Assembly (NCBI RefSeq): GCF_040802235.1 | Contig: NC_133169.1 | Span: 40,989,034-41,053,033, forward strand | Direction of reading: 5' to 3' | DNA: 64,000 bases | DNA from: Manis javanica | Taxonomy: Eukaryota > Chordata > Mammalia > Pholidota > Manidae | In this document: in pieces, positions 51,050-62,451 of the stretch | Layout: the number at the start of each line of letters is the position of its first letter | How positions within the stretch are numbered: the stretch's first letter is position 1 | Made by a program: the position numbers and the translations under genes | The notes under the pieces: generated by a model | Databases searched by the model: none | Told to the model about the DNA's origin: nothing | Seen by the model: the letters and a program-made list of their open reading frames with translations, nothing else

Positions 51050-51975
51050 GGATTATACAAACAAGTAAAACAAATATAAGATATCATCATTATATTTGTT
51101 ACATTTAATCAAACATAAAAAGGTAGTTTAAACAAATATGTCATAAAGATAAATTATTAGATGAATAACTATGTCAGATAGCTTTCTTTAAGACATATTA
51201 AGACTGTGTTTGCACTTTTCCTCTCACCAATCTCACCAAAACAGCTCCCCTATGGTAGCATCCAGTCTGTTTTCTTTGCCTTTGAGTCCATTTCTGCTCT
51301 GCTTTTTTTTTTTTTTTAGAATCTACATACAGGAGAAATGATATATTTGTCTTTCTATGACTGACTTGTTTCATTTAACATAATAATCTTTAGGTCCATC
51401 CACATTATTATAAATGGCACAATCCTATTCCTTTTTCATGGCTGAGTAATATTCCACTGGTTATATGTACACCATTTTTTAAAAATCATTCATCTATTGA
51501 TGAACATTAAGGTTTTTTCTATATTTTGACTTTTGTAAATAATACTGTGATAAATAATGGACTACATATATCTTTGAATATTAGTGATTTTGTTTAAGTA
51601 AATTACCAGCAGAGGAATTTCTGGGCCATCTGATATTTCTACATTTTATTTTTTAAAAAACCTGCACACTTCTGTCCAGAGTGGGAACAATAATTTGGAA
51701 TCCTGCCCACAGGGTGGCAGGGTTTGCTCTCCCCCGCATCCTCGCCAACACTTGCTGTTTCTTGTCTTGTTGATATTAAACATTCTGACTGGTGTGAGTT
51801 GATATCTCACTGTGGCTTTGATTTGCATTTCCCTGATGATTAGAGATGCTGTGCATCTTTTCAAGTGCTCTTGGTCTTCTGTGTGTCTGCTTTGCAAAAC
51901 CACCTATTCAGGTCATCCAGCCACATTTTAATCAGATTATTTGTTTTTTGGTGTTGAAGAGTCATGTTAGCACTT
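51050..51975 (-). mobile_element. LINE-1 3' end, minus orientation
   Basis: TTCATGGCTGAGTAATATTC, GAACATTAAGGTTTTTTCTA, CATCCTCGCCAACACTTGCT and GATTTGCATTTCCCTGATGA follow the reverse complement of L1 from 3' UTR into ORF2. A T-run at 51303-51319 sits inside the 3' UTR part. No open frame survives. Confidence 0.7.
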
Positions 51976-53406
51976 TTTTCACTTAAAGTCCAGTAAACTC
52001 AGAGGGTTAGCATTTTATAAACTGAAGACCAAGAGCAAAGCAGGATTGCCATGATGCAAAAATAATCTGAAACTGTGACTTCAAGTTTCATTTTTCAGAT
52101 AAATCAGGTTTTGCTTTATAGTTCTCTGCTATTCACAGAAAACCTTACTCAGTTATCCACTTTTTCATTCATTAATTTTGTTGCAATAATTCATTAGATA
52201 CCAAAAAAAGGGCCTAAGAAGTTTGTTAAGTCCCTGAAATAAAAATATATTTGTGTAATCACTTCCCTCAAGAAATCCACATTGAGGGGACTAGACAAAT
52301 TATGGTATAAGCACAGAGATATGCCTAGGCATACAGTAATTAAGGAGGAGCACATGTAGACCTAGCAAAACTGGCAAAAAGGAAAAGGGTGGGAAGGTGG
52401 TGCAAGCAAGTGTCAAGGGGCAATGCTAGGAAAGATGCTAAGTATTAGTGGAGACCTTAAAGATAACTTAAATGTAGAGTTATTCAAGTATATGAGAATA
52501 TCTCAGGAAGTTCATATTTTGTCAGCCCTCAAAACAACAATGTTACCTTCCATATTTACTTGGGGAAAATGAGTGACCCCTAAAAATTACATTTCTCATA
52601 TATAGAGAGAAAGAAGGTTACTAGGACATAGCAATCACTCTATTAATAACAATATAGCTCTGATCTCCTTTTTCCATTTCTCATTTTAAAAAGAACAAGA
52701 AAACAAACAATAACAAACAAAGAAAATCTTAGGAGTTATTTAGTACCTTGTTCCTTAGAAAATATCTGTTCATATGATTACAGCCTTTGGACAGCCTCTA
52801 GTCTGATATGACACCCATACTTACACAACTCAGCGAATTACCTGTTTCATCTGTGCTCAGTTGTCCTCATTGTAGACATCCTGATGGATACAGTAGTCCC
52901 TCCAATATAAAATAATTGTAACTAATTATATAAATACAATTCAATTATATAAAATGGATGCAGTATTCCCTCCAATATAAAAATAATTATATTAATATGG
53001 CTAGATACATTGATATCAGAGTTACCTGCTAAGGTATTCTGCATCCTTGCAGACAATTTCATTGTTTTGAAAAATTATACACATTTTATGGAAACATGTT
53101 TATTACTAAGATAATTCTTTCAAATTCTTACAATTTTAGTGGGAGGGAGTTGGAAGTATTAGTTAAACTTTTATTTTTTCTATGTGCCATGTATAATTAT
53201 AATAGTTTCATCAGAGGGAACCATAAATTTTTTTGAAATGTTGTTTTGATAAAATCAACATGTTTGATTTAGTAGGCTTTGTAATTACCCACATATTTCC
53301 ACACTGGGAGAGTAGAAAACTTGATTTTTTTCTCAAGAGAATCTATTACTGAGTATCTTCTAACTGTTGAATCTATAAACAAACAACACACATTTCAAGC
53401 ATTTTT
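51976..53406. other. Intergenic DNA downstream of OR2AJ1-like gene
   Basis: No gene or named repeat is found. An imperfect direct repeat of about 33 bases occurs at 52885-52917 and 52955-52988. Confidence 0.4.
52885..52988. repeat. Imperfect 33-bp direct repeat, 70 bp apart
   Basis: TGGATACAGTAGTCCCTCCA with its AT-rich continuation at 52885-52917 recurs at 52955-52988 with a few changes. The intervening piece is itself AT-repetitive, so a local duplication is the simplest origin. Confidence 0.75.
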
Positions 53407-54351
53407 CTAATAATTTTTATTGAGGAAATTACTTTTCAGCACAATTTTCATTGCCTCCAGTATATCTTTATTCCTAAAGCTATAGATGATGGGGTTCAGT
53501 GTGGGTGTAAGGATGGTGTAGAATATAGCCAGGAACTTATCCTGCCCTGGAGTGTGGTATGACTTAGGTCTCATATATGTGAAAATACATGGCCCATAGT
53601 ACATTATGACTACAATCATGTGGAAAAAACAGGTGGAAAATGACTTTTTCCGTGCCTCTGATGATTTCATTTGGAGGACAGTATGGAGAACTTGGACATA
53701 TGAAGCAGAGATCAAGGAGAAAGGGACAAGCAGGAAAAGTATACTGCTGACATAAACCCCTTGTTCATAGTGTGTTGTGTCCACACAGGACAACCTCAAC
53801 ATGGCAGGGACTTCACAGAAAAAGTGATCAATGGCCCTTGAGCCACAGAAGGGGAAGTGGAGGACATAAATTGTGTGAATAATAGAATTGAGAGTCCCGA
53901 CAATCCAGGATCCTCCAGCCAAGAAAACGATGAGAGACTCATTCATAAGAATGGGATAGCGCAGTGGGTGACAGATGGCCACATAGCGATCATAGGACAT
54001 TGCTCCCAGGAGAAAGCACTCACCCCCCAGGAGGGAGATGGACAGAAATATCTGGAAGCCACAGCCTGCAAATGAAATAGTCTTGCTGTCAGACAGAAAG
54101 TCAATGAGCATTTTGGGAACAATGTTGGTGCTGTGCAAGATATCCATAAAAGAGAGATGGCTGAGCAGGAAATACATTGGAGTGTGGAGGTGCGAGTCCC
54201 TGTGGATCAGGAGGATCATGACTGTGTTCTCTGCTATAGTCATCAGGAAAATGATGAATATGAAGGAGTAGAAAGCTAGGCTTGTTTGAGAAGACGTGAA
54301 GAGCCCCAAAAGAATGAAGTCACTGCTGAAAGTGTGATTCTCATGTCCCAT
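53407..54351 (-). CDS. OR2AJ1: Intact olfactory receptor, OR2AJ1-like
   Basis: An uninterrupted 314-codon frame encodes a class A odorant receptor, a seven-helix GPCR that would signal through Golf and adenylyl cyclase in olfactory neuron cilia. Landmarks seen: N-glycosylation site NHT (5-7), TM1 ENTVMILLI with its conserved Asn42, [16 protein letters not shown] (55-70), Cys97 with Cys179 for the EL1-EL2 disulfide, [16 protein letters not shown] (118-133), KSFSTCFFHMIVV at the start of TM6 (236-248), and PTLNPIIYSFRN (283-294) in TM7. Length and ends fit OR2 receptors. The start MGHENHTFSSDFILLGLF and the region SYHTPGQDKFLAIFYTILTP agree with OR2AJ1 as I remember it, so the subfamily call is good but not checked. 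Nothing is broken. The coding region is one exon, with an acceptor 20 bases upstream of the ATG. The odorant is unknown. Confidence 0.93.
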   Translation of the reverse strand: MGHENHTFSSDFILLGLFTSSQTSLAFYSFIFIIFLMTIAENTVMILLIHRDSHLHTPMYFLLSHLSFMDILHSTNIVPKMLIDFLSDSKTISFAGCGFQIFLSISLLGGECFLLGAMSYDRYVAICHPLRYPILMNESLIVFLAGGSWIVGTLNSIIHTIYVLHFPFCGSRAIDHFFCEVPAMLRLSCVDTTHYEQGVYVSSILFLLVPFSLISASYVQVLHTVLQMKSSEARKKSFSTCFFHMIVVIMYYGPCIFTYMRPKSYHTPGQDKFLAIFYTILTPTLNPIIYSFRNKDILEAMKIVLKSNFLNKNY

Positions 54352-54371
54352 AATTAATTCCTCTACTTCAC

Positions 54372-54391
54372 CTAAAAAGAAACGAAAAAAA
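54372..54391 (-). promoter_or_regulatory. Splice acceptor of the OR2AJ1-like coding exon
   Basis: On the minus strand a pyrimidine-rich run TTTTTTCGTTTCTTTTTAG ends 20 bases before the ATG. It is a strong acceptor for joining a non-coding 5' exon, which should lie at higher coordinates but cannot be seen directly. Confidence 0.65.
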
Positions 54392-54894
54392 TATGTACAT
54401 ATGTTAAGTATTAAGAAAGAAAAACTAGTATGTGTCTCAATTTTAATTACATAAATCTGGATATAAAATGAGATTTAGGGATGTATATTTTGCAATCAAC
54501 TTGAAAGAATTCTCTTTTAATTGTACTGTTTTCTTTAAATTTTTTGTTGATCACTTTTTTACCCTTTAGCATGTCAAAAAATAAATCTATGACTCATCTT
54601 TATTATTTATTGCCATCCCATCCCACCAGAAATCAAACTTAATCATGGAAGATGTTTGTTTTGTTCACTGTTAAAAGCCAAATGCCTTGAACAGTGTCTG
54701 TCACATAACATGTGTTTAATATTAGTCATGAATGCATCAATTAATGAGTAAACATGGAAGTCAATTTTCTTTATGAGACATTTTTCATTAAATAAAACTT
54801 ATTCAGTAAGGTAGACAGCTAAGGATTTCCCAAAGCTCATCTTATAAAAACCAAAGACAATAAATAAGAAACAATAAACTGAGAAAAACAGATA
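54392..54894. other. 5' flank of OR2AJ1-like gene, with an L2 tail trace
   Basis: 54640-54740 resembles the L2 3' end (GAACAGTGTCTGTCACATAA). The rest is AT-rich and would contain part of the receptor's 5' intron. No exon or promoter can be delimited. Confidence 0.35.
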
Positions 54895-56844
54895 AAGAAA
54901 AGCTCTGATTTTCAGCGACAAGCAGCAAAAACCCTGTGGAGATCAAGCCCAAATGTTGTCACATAAAAAATATAAAAAGTATTGTCCCAGGTGCCATAGA
55001 AGAGCTGTGAACCATCAGTGCCTGAGCACGTGGTTGCTGCTCTGAGGCCTGCTCCCCAGTTAGCAATGTGCTGCGGCAACGTGCGGCCTAAAGCGACATG
55101 CTGTGCCTGACATGCATCTACTCCGTGGGTGCTTTCACCCACCACTGGCAGGCTATGCTAAACCGCTGTCTGCCCCGTGGACCGCAGCCTGCTCTTCATT
55201 GGCCTCCCGGGGCCCATGCCCCTGCTGTATCCACTCCTAGTGAGAGTCACTCTAGTGACCTCCAGAGATGTACGTCCCAGCTCTACAGGGTGTCTTCACG
55301 GGCCAGGGGCTTAGCCATTTGCTCAGCAAGTGCAACTGTGTCCCAGAACCCAGACACTGTGGTGTCTCCATGTGCACTGATCCAGGACGACATCTCATCA
55401 GCTCCTCTGACTGCCAGGACACCAGGTGAGACACCAAGAGGATTCCCCTAAGGCAGAACTTCATCTAAAGGACCTTCATCTAAGCTATCAAGGTCCCAGC
55501 AGCCCTAGCCCCTGAGGATCCCAATGTCCTAGACACCAAGAGCACCTGTAACTTCACAGTACTGCCCGCAGAAGACCCACACGTTCTGTTCTAAAGCTGT
55601 TGCTGGTGGGGACACCTGGAAAACTTGCCACTGTGCCTTCCTAGGAACCTAAGACACTCCATCTGACCCAACTGCTTCCCTGAGCACCCCCTTCAAGGGA
55701 AAGCAGTGATCCATTAAAGCCAGCCTAAAAAGGGTGAAAAAGATGACTGTGCCCTCAAATGCACAGTTGCCAATGTGAGGGTACTAGAAACATGAAGACA
55801 GCCAGGGAACAATGGCAACACCAAAGGAGTAAAATAATATTCAAACAACTGACCCCAAAGAGAGTCAAATCTGAGAGTTAACCTGTTAAACAATTCAAAA
55901 TAATTATTTTAAAGGAAGTTTAGAGAGATTCAATCAAACACATATAGACAACTAAATGAGTTCAGTAAAACAACAAATAAATAAAATGGGAAGTTCAAGC
56001 AAGATATAAAAAGAACATAACAAATTGTAGAGTTCAAGAATACATGTGTGAAATAAAAAGTGCAGTAGTTTCAACCACACTTCAATCAGGCAGAAGAAAG
56101 AATCTATAAATTTGAAGATAGATCCTCTGATATTTTCTGGTCAGATGTGATAAAGTAAATTAGAATGAAATCTAGGGAAGATAGTCTAAGTGAACTATGG
56201 GACAAAACCATACAAAACAATACCTACATTATGGATATACCAGTATGAGAAGAGAGAGAGAGAGGAAGGGATAGAAAACTTATTTAATGAAGTAATGGCT
56301 GAAAACTTCTCAAATCTGAGGAAAGACATACAGGTACTTGAAGGTTAAATATCGCTAAACAGGTTTAACCAACAAAGAACTTCAACCATGTACATTATAA
56401 ACAAGTTCTCAAAAATCAAAGACAGATAATTTTGAAAGCAGGAGAAAGAGTACTCATAACATGAAAGAGAAACACAATAAGGCTAACAACAGATTTCTTA
56501 GAAGAAATTATGCAGATCATAAAAGTGTAAGATGATATATTCAAAGTACCAATAGTGGTGTTTAAATAATTTAAAACTCTAATACATAAGAGAGAAAAAA
56601 GTTAAAATAACTATAGGTAAAATATTTTTAAATGGATACAACATAGAAAGATGTAAATTGAAACATCAACAACACAAATTTAGGGAGCACAAAGCAATGT
56701 TGTAGAACTTCCTATGCAATTAAAGTTAAATTTTATCAGCTTAAGATAGATGGTTGTAGATACAAGATTTATCATGAAAACCCCATGGTAACCACAAGCC
56801 AAAGACCTATAAAAGGTACCCAGTTGATAAAGAGGAAAACAGGT

Positions 56845-58137
56845 GGACTTAGAAGGTATTATGCTAAGTGAAATAAGCCAGGTGGAGAAAGACAAATGCC
56901 ATGTGATTTCACTGGTATGTGGAACCTAAAAACAAAACAAAATGAACAAAATAGCATTATACTCACAGACACTGAGAAGTGACTGTTGGTTGCCATGGGG
57001 GAAGGATCGGGGTTGGTGGCTAAGGTGTGTGAGGGGGATAAAGGGGCATAAAAACTCAGTCATAATATTAATCAGTATGGGGATAAAAGTAAAGCATAGA
57101 GAATATAGTCAATAGTTTTGTGACATATTTTTTTCTCATTTTACTTTATTTTTTATTGAAGTATAGCTGATAGATGATATTATATTGGCTTCAGGTGTAC
57201 AACATTGTGATTTGACAATTGTGTACATTACAAAATGCTCACAATAAGTGCACAGTAACCGATCCCCATACAAAGATGTTACAGTGCTATTGACTATGTT
57301 CCCTATGCTGTAGTTTTCATTCCTAAGACTCTTATTTTGTAACTGACTACACACTTTTCTTTTAACAATAGATTCCATGCTGAAATTAGGAACAAGGTTG
57401 AGAAAATCCTGTAAGTTTAAGGGAATTAACTTTGGTTATAGATCCCAAAGGAACCATAGGCAGTAGTATATCATCCTTTTTCTTACACCACAAGAGTCTC
57501 TCTTAACCTGTAGACACCAGCGCATTAAGTATTCAGCTTTCCTTGATATTCAAATAAACTACTCCTTTGAGTTAATGAAGTATTGTAGTTGATAATGCTG
57601 ACAAGTGTTTTTGTTTTCTTCACTTCTGGGCACATGGTTACACTCTCTTTCCCCTTAACATTAGATGTGGCCATATAACTTGCTTTGGCAATGAAATGTG
57701 AGCACAAATGTGTGTCCCTTCTGGGTAAAATCTATAGTACTGTTCTCCATACAGTTTCTTTTCTGCTCTTTTTAAAATACTGTCACTATAGATTAGTTTT
57801 CATATTATAGAAATTAATATAAATGAAATCCTATGGTGTATACACTTGTCTGGCTTTTTTCATTCTACATATTTTGATATTCATTCATTTTCTTGAGTTT
57901 CTTAATAGTTAAATTTTTTTAATTGTATGGTATAGCTAAAGCACCATATGTTTACCCATTCACCCGTTGATTGGCACTGACATTAGGACATTTGTGTGAT
58001 ATATTTTATGTTGACAGTAACTACACTAGTTTGTGGTGAGCATTTAATAATTTATATAACTGTCAATTCACTGTGTTGTATACTTGAAATTGATATCATA
58101 GTATATGTCAACTGCACTACAATAAAAATATATTAAA
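56845..58137 (+). mobile_element. L1 3' end inserted in the older L1, itself interrupted
   Basis: Starting near 56845, TATTATGCTAAGTGAAATAA and GGTATGTGGAACCTAAAAAC mark the end of an L1 ORF2 and its 3' UTR. The UTR is interrupted at about 57131 and resumes at about 58009 (TTGACAGTAACTACACTAG). It ends with CACTGTGTTGTATACTTGAA, AATAAAAATATATTAAAAAA and an A-rich tail at 58137. The older L1 resumes directly after it. Confidence 0.65.
57131..57997 (-). mobile_element. Reverse L1-derived insert inside that 3' UTR
   Basis: TTTTATTGAAGTATAGCTGA and GGCTTCAGGTGTACAACATT at 57150-57210 are reverse L1 3' UTR, as is 57770-57980 (AATGAAATCCTATGGTGTAT). Between them, 57440-57770 is an old sequence of unnamed family (GTGGCCATATAACTTGCTTT). 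Similar 11-base flanks TGACATATTTT (57121-57131) and TGATATATTTT (57998-58008) suggest a target duplication with one difference. Confidence 0.55.
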
Positions 58138-61100
58138 AAATCAAATACTACCATATAAAAATATCAATTCACAAAAGAAAACAGAAAGAGTTGAATAAAG
58201 GGAAAAAAAGAACTAGAAAACATTCAGAAAACAATTAATAAAATGATGATATTGAATTGTTTGCTATGAATAATTAGTCTACATTTAAATGGTATAAATT
58301 CTGCAAGTAAAAGATATTGAGTGCCTGTGTGAGTTAAAAACAAAACAAAACAAAAACTGTTCTGGCCACAAAAGACTCACCTAAGATTTATAGGCCTCAT
58401 GTCCTGAACAGAAAAGAATGCAAGTAGATATTCCAGCAAATCATAACTCAAAAGACAGGTTATCTATATGTATAGTTGTTAAAACAGGCCTTATGCCTAA
58501 AACTGTAAAAGACATAAAGTGGGTCATTATATACAGATAAAAGGATCAATTCACCAAGAAGGTTAATAGCAATTTTAAACATATACACATAGAACATTGG
58601 AACACTGAAGCATATTAAATATTAAAAGATCTTAATTGAGAAGTGGACAATACAGTAATTGTAGGCAACATCAATACCACACTTTCAACAATGGATAGAT
58701 CAAACAAAATCAGTAAGTAAATAGTGGGGATCAATGACAATCTAGTACAAATGGGCTGAAAAGACATTTAAACAACATTCCATCCAACAGCTACAGAATA
58801 CACATTCTTCTCAAGTACACACATGACATTCTCCAATACAGAGACTATCATAGGTCACAAAACAAGCCTTAACAAATTAAGATTAAAATCATGTCAAGAA
58901 TCTTCTCTAACCATGAAGGTATGAATTTCTATTCAGTAACAAAGGAAAAGTTGGAAAATTCACGAATATGTGGTGATTAAATAACAAACTTTTGAATAAC
59001 CAACAGGCCAAAGAACAAATCAAAAGGGAAATAAATAAATATCTTGACACAAGTGAAAATAGATACACAATATACCAAAACTTATGGGATGCAACAAAAG
59101 CAGTTGTAAGAGGGATGCTTATAGCAATAAACACAATATTAAGAAAAAAAATTCTGAAGTAATTTATTTACACCTTAAGAAACTAAAAAAGAAAGAATAA
59201 ACTAAACCCAAATTTGACAAAGGGAAGGAATAACTATTAAAACAGAAATAAATAAATTATACTAGAAAGACAACAGAAAAGTGTTCATTAAAACAATAAG
59301 CTGTCTTATTAAAAAAATAAACAAATTTAATAAATGTTTAACTAAATTAAGCATAAAAGAAGACTTAAAGTAACAAAATTAAAAATGAAAGAGGAGCTTT
59401 AACACCTGACATAGAAATACAAAAAGTTAGTATGAATAATTTATGCCAACAAAATAAATAAATTAAAAAAGAAATGGATGCATTTCTTGAAATTCACAAC
59501 CTATCAAGACTGAACCATGAAGAAATAAAAAAAATCATCAAACAATAATAAGCAAGGAGATCAAATAAATTATCTAAAGTCTCCAATAAAAAGAAGTCTA
59601 GTAATATATGACTTCACAGGTCATTTCTACCAAACATGTATAGAAGAATTAGTACCAATTCCTCCCAAATTATTCAAAAAATATGATGAAATAACACTTT
59701 CAAAACAATTTTCTAAGGCAGCATTACCTTGAAACCAAAGCCAGACAAGGTAACTACAAGAAAAGAAAATCACAGAATAATAACCCTGATGAACATCGAT
59801 ACAAAAATTCTCAACAAAATATTAGCAAACAAAAATCATAAACTCATTTAAAGGTTAATATATCATGATCCCTTTGGATTTATCACTGGGTCAACATATA
59901 CAAATCAATGTGAGAATAACCATATTAACAGGATGAAGGATAAAATATGTGTGATTGTTTTAATAGATACAGAAAAACATTTATGAAATTTAATATTCAC
60001 TTATGAGAAAACTCTCAACAAATTAGGTATAGGTATAGAAGTAATGTTCATCAGCATGACAGAGGCCATATATGATAAGCCCACAGCTAATGTCATACTT
60101 AATTGTGAAAAGTTACAAGCCTTTCCTCTAACAACAAGAACAAGACAAAGGTACTCAATCTCACCATTTACACTTAACACAGCACTAGAATTCCTAGCTG
60201 GAGAAAATTTGCAAAGTGAATGTAGCCAAAATGGAAAGGAAGGATTAAAATGATATGCTTGATGATGAAATTATATATATGAAAATCCATAAAAAGTCTA
60301 TGAAAAACCTGTTAAAACTGATAATGAATTTGGTAAAAGTGAAGGTTATAAAATCAAAACACACATATCAATTGTACACCTGTGTACTAATAATGAACAG
60401 TATGAAACAGAAATTATGAAAGCAATTTCATTTGCAATAGCACTGAAAACAAGAATATACTTAGGATTAAGTTTAACTTACAGAGGTGAGAAAACTGTAC
60501 ACTGAAAATTACAAGATATTAATGAAACAGATTGAAAAGTACAAATAATTGGAAAGCTATCCCATGTTCTTAGATTGTAAGAATTAATATTGGAACATGT
60601 ACACACTGCTCAAAGTCGTGTACAGATCCAATGCAATCCCTATAAAAATTCAAACAGGAGAAGGATTAAAGATGGCAGCGTGAGAGGAGAGACAGAGATT
60701 TCCTCCTAAAACTGGATACAATTAGAAAATTTAATAGGGGCAAATAATCCTGAGAGAGCAACAGCAAAGAGGACGTGTCAGACTGCACACAACTGGAGAA
60801 AAGAGCAGACCTCAGTGAATGGGGTAACGTACTGGAGCTGTGGCTCCACAGGACCTGAGCCCCTTCCCCACCCCACCTCACCGGCGGGAGGAAGAGAAAC
60901 ACAGCAGGGAGGGAGTGGAAGGCTTGGGACTACTGAATACCTAGATCTGGAGATCCGCGCTGGGAGCACAAACCTACATTTCATGGTGCTTTCATGAGAC
61001 TCGCATGACTACTGGGTTGGAAAGTTAATATAGGCAGAGTTCCTGAGGAGACTGGGATTCTGGGTGCTTGTGGAAAGCAGAGATCCATATCTGGCTGCTC

Positions 61101-61290
61101 TGGGACAAAAACTTAAACCTGTTTGCCCGGCCCACTGGCTCAGGCAGTGGAGACAGGCACAGGAGCCAGGAGGCAGGGAACAGCTCTTTCCTACCCCCAC
61201 TACCACTCCTCTGTGACCCCTGACATTGCTTCAGGGGCTCAGCAGCTCCAGAACAGAGCTTCTGGACACTACAGGGCGCCATATACAAAC

Positions 61291-62142
61291 ATGAAATGCC
61301 AAAGAAACCTTGTCCAGAGTAAAATTCTTCATACAACTCCTGAGAAAGATTTAAATGATATGGACCTCGTGACTCTCTCTGAAAGGGAGTTCAAAATAAA
61401 AATAATCAACATCCTAATGGAGGTAAGGAGAGACATCCAAGAACTCAGGAATGAATTTAGGTCAGAGATCCAATCATTGAAGTGCACCATGGAGGATATT
61501 AACAGCAAGTTGGATACAGTGGAGGAGACAATAAATGAAATAGAAACTAGAGAAGAGGAATACAAAGAAGCTGAGGCACAGAGAGAAAAAAGGATCTCTA
61601 AAAATGAAGGAATATTGAGAAAACTGTGTGACCAATCCAGGTGGAACAATATTTGCATTATAGGGATACCAGAAGAAGAAGAGAGAGAAAAAGGGATAGA
61701 AAGTGTCTTTGAGGAGGTAGTTGCTGAAAACTTCTCCAATCTGGGGAAGGAGATAGTCTCCCAGGCCATGGAGATCCACAGATCTCCCAACACAAGGGAC
61801 CCAAGGAAGACAACACTAAGACACACAGTAATAAAAATGGGAAAGATCAAGGATAAGGACAGACTGTTAAAAGCAGCCAGAGGCAGAAATAAGATCACAT
61901 ACAAAGGAAAGCCCATCAGACTAATGACAGACTTCTCAGCAGAAACCTTACAGGCCAGAAGGGAGTGCCATGATGTATTTAATGCAATGAAGCAGAAGGG
62001 CCTGGAAACAAGATTACTTTATCCAGCAAGATTATCATTTAAATTTGAAGGAGGGATTAAACAATTTCCAGATAAGCAAAAGCTGAGAGAGTTTACCTCC
62101 AACAAACCATCTCTGCAGTCTATTTCGGAGGGACTGCTATAG
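61291..62142 (+). CDS. LINE-1 ORF1 protein, open reading frame intact
   Basis: A 283-codon open frame encodes the L1 ORF1 RNA-binding chaperone, which forms trimers and coats L1 RNA in cytoplasmic particles. I chose the ATG at 61291 (MKCQRNLVQSKILHTTPEKD) because the family homology begins there; the same frame stays open upstream to 61123 but reads as translated 5' UTR. Residues about 33-115 are a charged heptad-type coiled coil (IINILMEVRRDIQELRNEFR). Residues about 118-205 are the RRM, opening RWNNICIIGIPEEEEREKG. Residues about 206-275 are the C-terminal domain with RLMTDFSAETLQARRECHDV. It is shorter than the 338-residue human protein, mainly in the N-terminus and coiled coil. The ORF2 start follows after 309 bases. 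It may be expressed if the 5' UTR promoter works, but that cannot be judged here. Confidence 0.88.
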   Translation: MKCQRNLVQSKILHTTPEKDLNDMDLVTLSEREFKIKIINILMEVRRDIQELRNEFRSEIQSLKCTMEDINSKLDTVEETINEIETREEEYKEAEAQREKRISKNEGILRKLCDQSRWNNICIIGIPEEEEREKGIESVFEEVVAENFSNLGKEIVSQAMEIHRSPNTRDPRKTTLRHTVIKMGKIKDKDRLLKAARGRNKITYKGKPIRLMTDFSAETLQARRECHDVFNAMKQKGLETRLLYPARLSFKFEGGIKQFPDKQKLREFTSNKPSLQSISEGLL

Positions 62143-62451
62143 ATGGAAGTGTCCTAGGGTTAGATAGCTATCACCAGAGGAAGTAAAACCATGGTAGGAA
62201 GGGTGGAGCAGCTGATTGCGAGGCAAATGCAAAATTAAATTGACTATCCCCAAAGCCAATCAAGGGATAGACAAAAAGTATAGAATCTGATACCTAATAT
62301 ATAAAGAATGAAGGAGGAAGAAAAAGGAGGAGAAATAGAAAAGAACCTTTAGATTGTGTTTGTAACAGCATACTAAATGAGTTAAGTTAGACACTTGGAT
62401 AGTAAGGAAAGTAACCTTGAACCTTTGGTAACCACGAATCTAAAGCCTGAA

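Larger units (their letters stand above)
54895..60654 (+). mobile_element. Old LINE-1 (5' UTR, ORF1, ORF2), split by later insertions
   Basis: 54900-55750 is a GC-richer L1 5' UTR. 55750-56640 is ORF1-like (TGAAAACTTCTCAAATCTGA at 56300). The intergenic text runs to about 56840 and resumes at about 58138. It continues into ORF2 from about 58230, with AGACTCACCTAAGATTTATA, then GGATGCAACAAAAGCAGTTG (59088), the thumb-region trace TTRTRQRYSISPFTLNTALEF (60130) and ATCCAATGCAATCCCTATAA (60627). It is cut at about 60654 by a younger L1. Stops and shifts are numerous. Its right part should lie beyond the younger L1, outside this window. Confidence 0.7.

Noticed and set aside
53857-54271. Plus-strand frames across the intact receptor
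   Set aside because: They are antisense shadows of the OR coding sequence.
55098-55451. 117-codon plus frame with a GC-rich look
   Set aside because: It falls in the 5' UTR of the old L1; neighbouring L1 ORF1 text follows directly and no protein motif is present.
61329-61916. 195-codon minus-strand frame with signal-like hydrophobic text
   Set aside because: It is the exact antisense of L1 ORF1; Ser/Phe/Leu richness comes from Glu/Lys/Arg codons read backwards.
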